From assembly GCA_028715435.1 (NCBI GenBank), contig JAQURU010000008.1:1-16768 (forward strand): a stretch of DNA of 16,768 nucleotides, read 5' to 3'. Below the pieces are notes generated by a model. The model saw only the letters and a list, made by a program, of their open reading frames with translations. It made no database searches and had not been told where the DNA came from. The translations under genes and the position numbers were made by a program. This DNA comes from Minisyncoccota bacterium (GTDB taxonomy: Bacteria > Patescibacteriota > Minisyncoccia > Minisyncoccales > CG1-02-41-26). Positions 14,024 to 16,768 of this stretch are shown here, piece after piece (positions within the stretch are counted from its first letter, which is position 1; the number at the start of each line of letters is the position of its first letter).

Positions 14024-14691
14024 TGTTTAAAACAATGAAACCGATTTTAAAGATAAATAAAATCGTTAAATTTTTAATTTTAAGCGACATTGCTTTCTGG
14101 ACGGGCTGGGGGCTTTTAACTCCTGTTTTTGCCATATTTGTAGTTGAAAAAATTCAAGGCGGAAATGCTTTAGTGGTAGGCCTTGCTTCTGCCGTTATTT
14201 TAACCGTTAGATCGCTTTTAAGAATTCCAATTGGCCGATTACTTGATAAAAAATCATCAGACAAAGATGATTATTTCGTAATGGTTTTAGGAACGTTCAT
14301 TGTTTCAATAGTGCCGTTTGGTTTTATTTTTTCTTTTTTGCCTTGGCATATTTATTTTTTAGAAGCCATTCATGGAATGGGCCTGGCCTTGGCTTTGTCT
14401 GGCTGGACTGCTATCTTTACAAGAAATATTGATAAAGGCAAAGAATCAACTCAATGGGGCTGGAATGAAACTTCCTTGGGTTTGGGTATGGGCTTAGCAG
14501 GAGGGTTGGGAGGGTTTTTTGTAACTAAGTTTGGCTTTGATTTAGTGTTTTCACTTGTTGGCATTTTGGGCATTACCGGGGTGTTCATTTTGCTTGGCTT
14601 AAAAAATGAGATAAAAGGAGTTTTTGACCAGGGATTGAAAGTGCCAATCAAAGATATATTTGGGCCAGACAGCCCCGACAAATTAGCTTAA
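14023..14691 (+). CDS. Half-size major facilitator superfamily (MFS) membrane protein
   Basis: 222 aa with about six TM helices (roughly at 15-38, 48-68, 86-108, 111-135, 150-172 and 176-196). MFS motif A is visible between helices 2 and 3 as GRLLDKKSSDKDD. This is the N-terminal half of a 12-helix transporter; the C-terminal half is missing. The downstream ORFs are tiny single-TM proteins and show no second half in any frame, so this is not a simple frameshift. It may work as a homodimer, or it may be a remnant. The start at 14023 overlaps the previous stop (TAATG); an in-frame ATG at 14035 is the alternative. The C-terminal tail (GLKVPIKDIFGPDSPDKLA) is short and polar. The substrate cannot be predicted. 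Confidence 0.75.
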   Translation: MFKTMKPILKINKIVKFLILSDIAFWTGWGLLTPVFAIFVVEKIQGGNALVVGLASAVILTVRSLLRIPIGRLLDKKSSDKDDYFVMVLGTFIVSIVPFGFIFSFLPWHIYFLEAIHGMGLALALSGWTAIFTRNIDKGKESTQWGWNETSLGLGMGLAGGLGGFFVTKFGFDLVFSLVGILGITGVFILLGLKNEIKGVFDQGLKVPIKDIFGPDSPDKLA

Positions 14692-14699
14692 TTTTCAAA

Positions 14700-14891
14700 A
14701 TGCCTGACGACCTTTCCCAATTGCTTTTAAGAAGAATTTCTACCTCTTTTTCTTTAATTATGATCGGTATTTTAGCTTTTATTGTTGGAGCTTATACCAT
14801 TAGCCAGGCTCAAAAGCTGAAAGAGTTGCAAAAGCCCATGCCTTTTTATGCAAGCCATTTTTCCACTAGCACTATTCCCTTTGATTACTAA
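14700..14891 (+). CDS. Small single-TM membrane protein
   Basis: 63 aa, not recognised. N-terminal amphipathic stretch (MPDDLSQLLLRRIST), a TM helix at about 16-34 (SFSLIMIGILAFIVGAYTI), and then a polar tail with Lys and aromatic residues (LKELQKPMPFYASHF) ending IPFDY. The positive RR before the helix suggests the N-terminus stays in the cytoplasm. The ATG is 8 nt after the half-MFS stop and there is no SD. The next small gene begins 14 nt later. Its place in a tight cluster of membrane genes supports it as a real gene, but there is no family evidence. Confidence 0.6.
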   Translation: MPDDLSQLLLRRISTSFSLIMIGILAFIVGAYTISQAQKLKELQKPMPFYASHFSTSTIPFDY

Positions 14892-14905
14892 TTAACTATT
14901 TATTT

Positions 14906-15067
14906 ATGCCAGCATCAAATAATCAGACAAGTCAAGTCAAAGAGGCCGAGCAAAACCAACAGCCTCAAACTCCAATAGAGCCGCCCCAAAAAATAAGTTT
15001 AGTGTGGATATTTTTGGGCATCGGAGGAGTGCTTTTAATGTGGCTAATTTCTTCCAAGGTTTTTTAA
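14906..15067 (+). CDS. Tiny 53-aa protein with Pro/Gln-rich N-terminus and one TM helix
   Basis: An open frame of 53 codons from the ATG at 14906 to the TAA at 15065-15067. The first 29 residues are polar and low-complexity (many Gln, Pro, Asn, Glu); residues 30-53 are hydrophobic (ISLVWIFLGIGGVLLMWLIS), ending SSKVF. This is a tail-anchored layout: a cytoplasmic Pro/Gln-rich segment followed by a C-terminal TM helix. The leader TAACTATTTATTT before the ATG is like the one before gyrA. It fills what would otherwise be an empty gap and uses the same AT-rich leader as its neighbours, so I regard it as a likely gene. It has no known relatives that I can name. Confidence 0.6.
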   Translation: MPASNNQTSQVKEAEQNQQPQTPIEPPQKISLVWIFLGIGGVLLMWLISSKVF

Positions 15068-15081
15068 GGCCTTTGAAAAAA

Positions 15082-16116
15082 ATGCAGCGAAAATTTGTTC
15101 CAATCTTTTGGTTTTTGTTTGCCGCTGTCTTTCTATCAGTTGGCTATTTTTTTATTATTCAAAAATCAGTTTTTTCTATTTCTCAAGCAAATATTAACCC
15201 CATGAGAAATGAAGTGCCTAATGGAGCAGGGCAAATTGTTTTAATGGCAGTTGGTGATATTATGCTGGGGCGAGGGGTTGAGTATATGATAAATAAATAT
15301 GGGCAAGGAGATTTTGATTTTCCTTTTAATGAGATTACCAATTATTTAAACAGCGCTGATATTCTTTTTGGCAACTTAGAGGGGCCTATTTCCAATAGAG
15401 GCATTAGGGTTGGCAGTATTTATTCTTTTCGGTTTTCACCAACATCAACCTTGGCCTTAAAAAACGTTGGCTTTGATGTTTTATCTATTGCCAATAATCA
15501 TATGTTTGATTATCAGCCAATTGCCTTGCAAGACACAATGGTACGATTACAAGAAGCTGGCATTGATTATGTTGGAGCAGGCCTTAATGAGCAAGAAGCT
15601 TTTGGGTTGAAAATAAAAGAAATCCAGGGGGCTAAAATTGGGTTTTTAGCTTTTGAAAATTTAGGGCCCGCTAACTGGAAGGCTGGGCTTGATAAAACTG
15701 GGATGGCCTGGATTAGTTGGGATTTTACGAAAGTAAAAGAGATAATAGCTCAAAGCAAGCAGAAGGTTGATATATTGCTTGTTTCTTTGCACGCTGGGCA
15801 GGAGTATCAAATATTACCAGATGATTTTCAAAAAGATTTTGCTAAAATGGCCATTACAGCAGGGGCTGACTTGATAATTGGCCATCATCCACATGTTATC
15901 CAGCCCTTAGAGAAATACAACAGCGGTTGGATTGCTTATTCTTTGGGCAATTTTGTCTTTGACCAGTATTTTTCGCCAGAAACAATGGAAGGCGGGCTTT
16001 TGAAGGTTGAAATAAAAGATAAAAAAATTAGAAATGTTGTTTTAGAAAAGGTAAAATTAAACAAATACTATCAACCCCAGCTAAGCTCAGCTTTGCCCGA
16101 GCTGGCGGCGGAATAA
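15082..16116 (+). CDS. CapA-family metallophosphoesterase (PGA_cap domain)
   Basis: 344 aa from the ATG at 15082, just before a basic start and signal anchor (FVPIFWFLFAAVFLSVGYFF, about 5-24). Starting at an earlier in-frame ATG (15004) would overlap the 53-codon gene. The body is the CapA/calcineurin-like fold: AVGDIMLGRG (first metal Asp), FGNLEGPIS (Asn), SIANNHMFDY (Asn-His), VSLHAGQEYQ (His), and GHHPHVIQPLE, followed by AYSLGNFVFDQ. All metal-binding motifs are present. CapA is linked to poly-gamma-glutamate capsule synthesis, but the family also includes other enzymes and there are no capB, capC or capD genes here, so the substrate is uncertain. The catalytic domain would lie outside the membrane. 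The next ATG follows 6 nt after the stop. Confidence 0.85.
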   Translation: MQRKFVPIFWFLFAAVFLSVGYFFIIQKSVFSISQANINPMRNEVPNGAGQIVLMAVGDIMLGRGVEYMINKYGQGDFDFPFNEITNYLNSADILFGNLEGPISNRGIRVGSIYSFRFSPTSTLALKNVGFDVLSIANNHMFDYQPIALQDTMVRLQEAGIDYVGAGLNEQEAFGLKIKEIQGAKIGFLAFENLGPANWKAGLDKTGMAWISWDFTKVKEIIAQSKQKVDILLVSLHAGQEYQILPDDFQKDFAKMAITAGADLIIGHHPHVIQPLEKYNSGWIAYSLGNFVFDQYFSPETMEGGLLKVEIKDKKIRNVVLEKVKLNKYYQPQLSSALPELAAE

Positions 16117-16122
16117 AAATTT

Positions 16123-16768
16123 ATGAAAATTCCTACGGATAAATATTTTGAGAAATACCTGCTTTTTCACTTTGGTTTGCTAATTTTAGCTGTTATTCTC
16201 TTAACAACAGTTTGTTTTTTTATTTATAAGGAAATTAATCTACAATCCTCTATTGATGACAGCTTGCAAACTCAAATCATTAACTTGCAAAATAGCAGAG
16301 TCAGCAGTTTAATCTCAAATGAAACCGCTGGGTGGAAAATTTACAGGAACGAAAAGTATGGATTTGAAATAAGCTATCCTAATGATTGGATAAAGGAAAC
16401 AGACAACATGACTTATGGTTATGTTAGTTTTGGGAAAGATGATTTATCGCAGGAGAAAGTTAGTATTGAAGGCGGACTCACTGCATCCGGCTATTTAATA
16501 AGTGCCAGTGTTTCCGATAATTTTAACAGTGTTTCCTTAAAAGATTTTGCTTTGCAAGGAGGAGGTTTTTTAGAAAAAGATTTGGCAAACACAGAAGTTG
16601 CAGGACAGCAGGCAGTTAGATTTGAAGTTGCAGAGGGTTATAGTTCAGGTCCCGACGTGATTGTTATTGTTGCCTTTAAAGAAAAATTTTATACTTTGAC
16701 CTATAAGGGTTTTGCACATTCGGAAACACATTATAAGTTCATAGATATTTTTAATCAAATGCTTTCCA
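16123..16768 (+). CDS. Membrane-anchored protein, PsbP-like domain, cut by window edge
   Basis: 215 codons are visible and the frame is open to the right edge. The N-terminus (MKIPTDKYFEKYLLFHFG) leads into a TM helix at about 18-37 (LLILAVILLTTVCFFIYKEI). After a polar linker comes GWKIYRNEKYGFEISYPNDW (66-85), a motif typical of PsbP/MOG1-like beta domains found in many exported bacterial proteins. Strands follow (YVSFGKDDLSQEKVSIEGG, YLISASVSDNF, EVAGQQAVRFEVAEG, IVIVAFKEKFYTLTYKGF), ending near the edge at FIDIFNQMLS. This is a single anchor with an extracytoplasmic lipid- or protein-binding-like domain; no catalytic residues are apparent. It is probably in one transcript with the CapA-like gene, 6 nt upstream. 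No SD is present. Confidence 0.75.
   Translation, partial: MKIPTDKYFEKYLLFHFGLLILAVILLTTVCFFIYKEINLQSSIDDSLQTQIINLQNSRVSSLISNETAGWKIYRNEKYGFEISYPNDWIKETDNMTYGYVSFGKDDLSQEKVSIEGGLTASGYLISASVSDNFNSVSLKDFALQGGGFLEKDLANTEVAGQQAVRFEVAEGYSSGPDVIVIVAFKEKFYTLTYKGFAHSETHYKFIDIFNQMLS

Noticed and set aside
14023..14891. Half-MFS as a frameshifted full-length transporter
   Set aside because: No second-half MFS sequence appears in any frame downstream; the following ORF is an unrelated single-TM protein.
15004..15081. Earlier start for the CapA-like gene
   Set aside because: It would overlap the 53-codon gene by 64 nt; the ATG at 15082 directly precedes the signal anchor.
1..16768. TGA recoded as glycine (as in some CPR groups)
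   Set aside because: All conserved genes read through in full with the standard code and no in-frame TGA is needed.
1..16768. CRISPR array, insertion sequence, rRNA or reverse transcriptase
   Set aside because: No regular direct repeats with spacers, transposase, rRNA or RT motifs were seen on either strand.

Overview
The window looks like part of a small, AT-rich bacterial genome of the Candidate Phyla Radiation (Patescibacteria, probably Parcubacteria-like). This is an inference. It rests on low GC, very short intergenic spaces, a reduced S1-type protein, a half-length MFS protein, VirB2/TrbC-like pilin domains at the ends of Cys-rich exported proteins, and a hypothetical protein family (3400-4287) that I associate with CPR genomes. 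All gene ends seen are TAA or TAG. No in-frame TGA is needed, so the standard code fits and nothing suggests TGA-glycine recoding.

Left part, minus strand (1-3246). An S1-domain protein (rpsA-like) directly abuts ftsH (stop codon touching ATG). The 3' end of ftsH runs 10 nt into a tRNA whose anticodon reads UAU (isoleucine, AUA codon). Next come tRNA-Val(GAC) with an encoded CCA and two small hairpins, then a 58-codon ORF with a perfect Shine-Dalgarno sequence and its own terminator. The start of ribosomal protein L19 (rplS) runs off the left edge. The S1-ftsH promoter lies at 3286-3314, back to back with a rightward promoter.

Right part, plus strand (3317-16768). A stand-alone gene (3400-4287) with a strong SD and a terminator encodes a protein whose last ~50 codons are GC-rich and look like the variable region of a diversity-generating retroelement target. 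It is followed by an MBL-fold hydrolase with its own promoter, a small membrane-anchored protein, and gyrA. GyrA is interrupted by a 391-residue HNH-containing intein just before the catalytic-tyrosine segment. Downstream is a closely packed series: a SAM methyltransferase, a 1285-aa Cys-rich exported protein ending in a two-helix pilin-like domain, a 147-aa paralogue of that ending, a half-size MFS protein, two tiny single-TM proteins, a CapA-type metallophosphoesterase, and a membrane-anchored protein cut by the right edge.

Functionally the window mixes core genes (L19, S1, tRNAs, FtsH, GyrA) with envelope genes (Cys-rich/pilin proteins, CapA-like enzyme, small membrane proteins). The most unusual features are the GyrA intein, the candidate diversified C-terminus, the ftsH/tRNA-Ile(UAU) overlap and the pilin-domain fusion. 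No CRISPR array, insertion sequence, reverse transcriptase or rRNA is visible.
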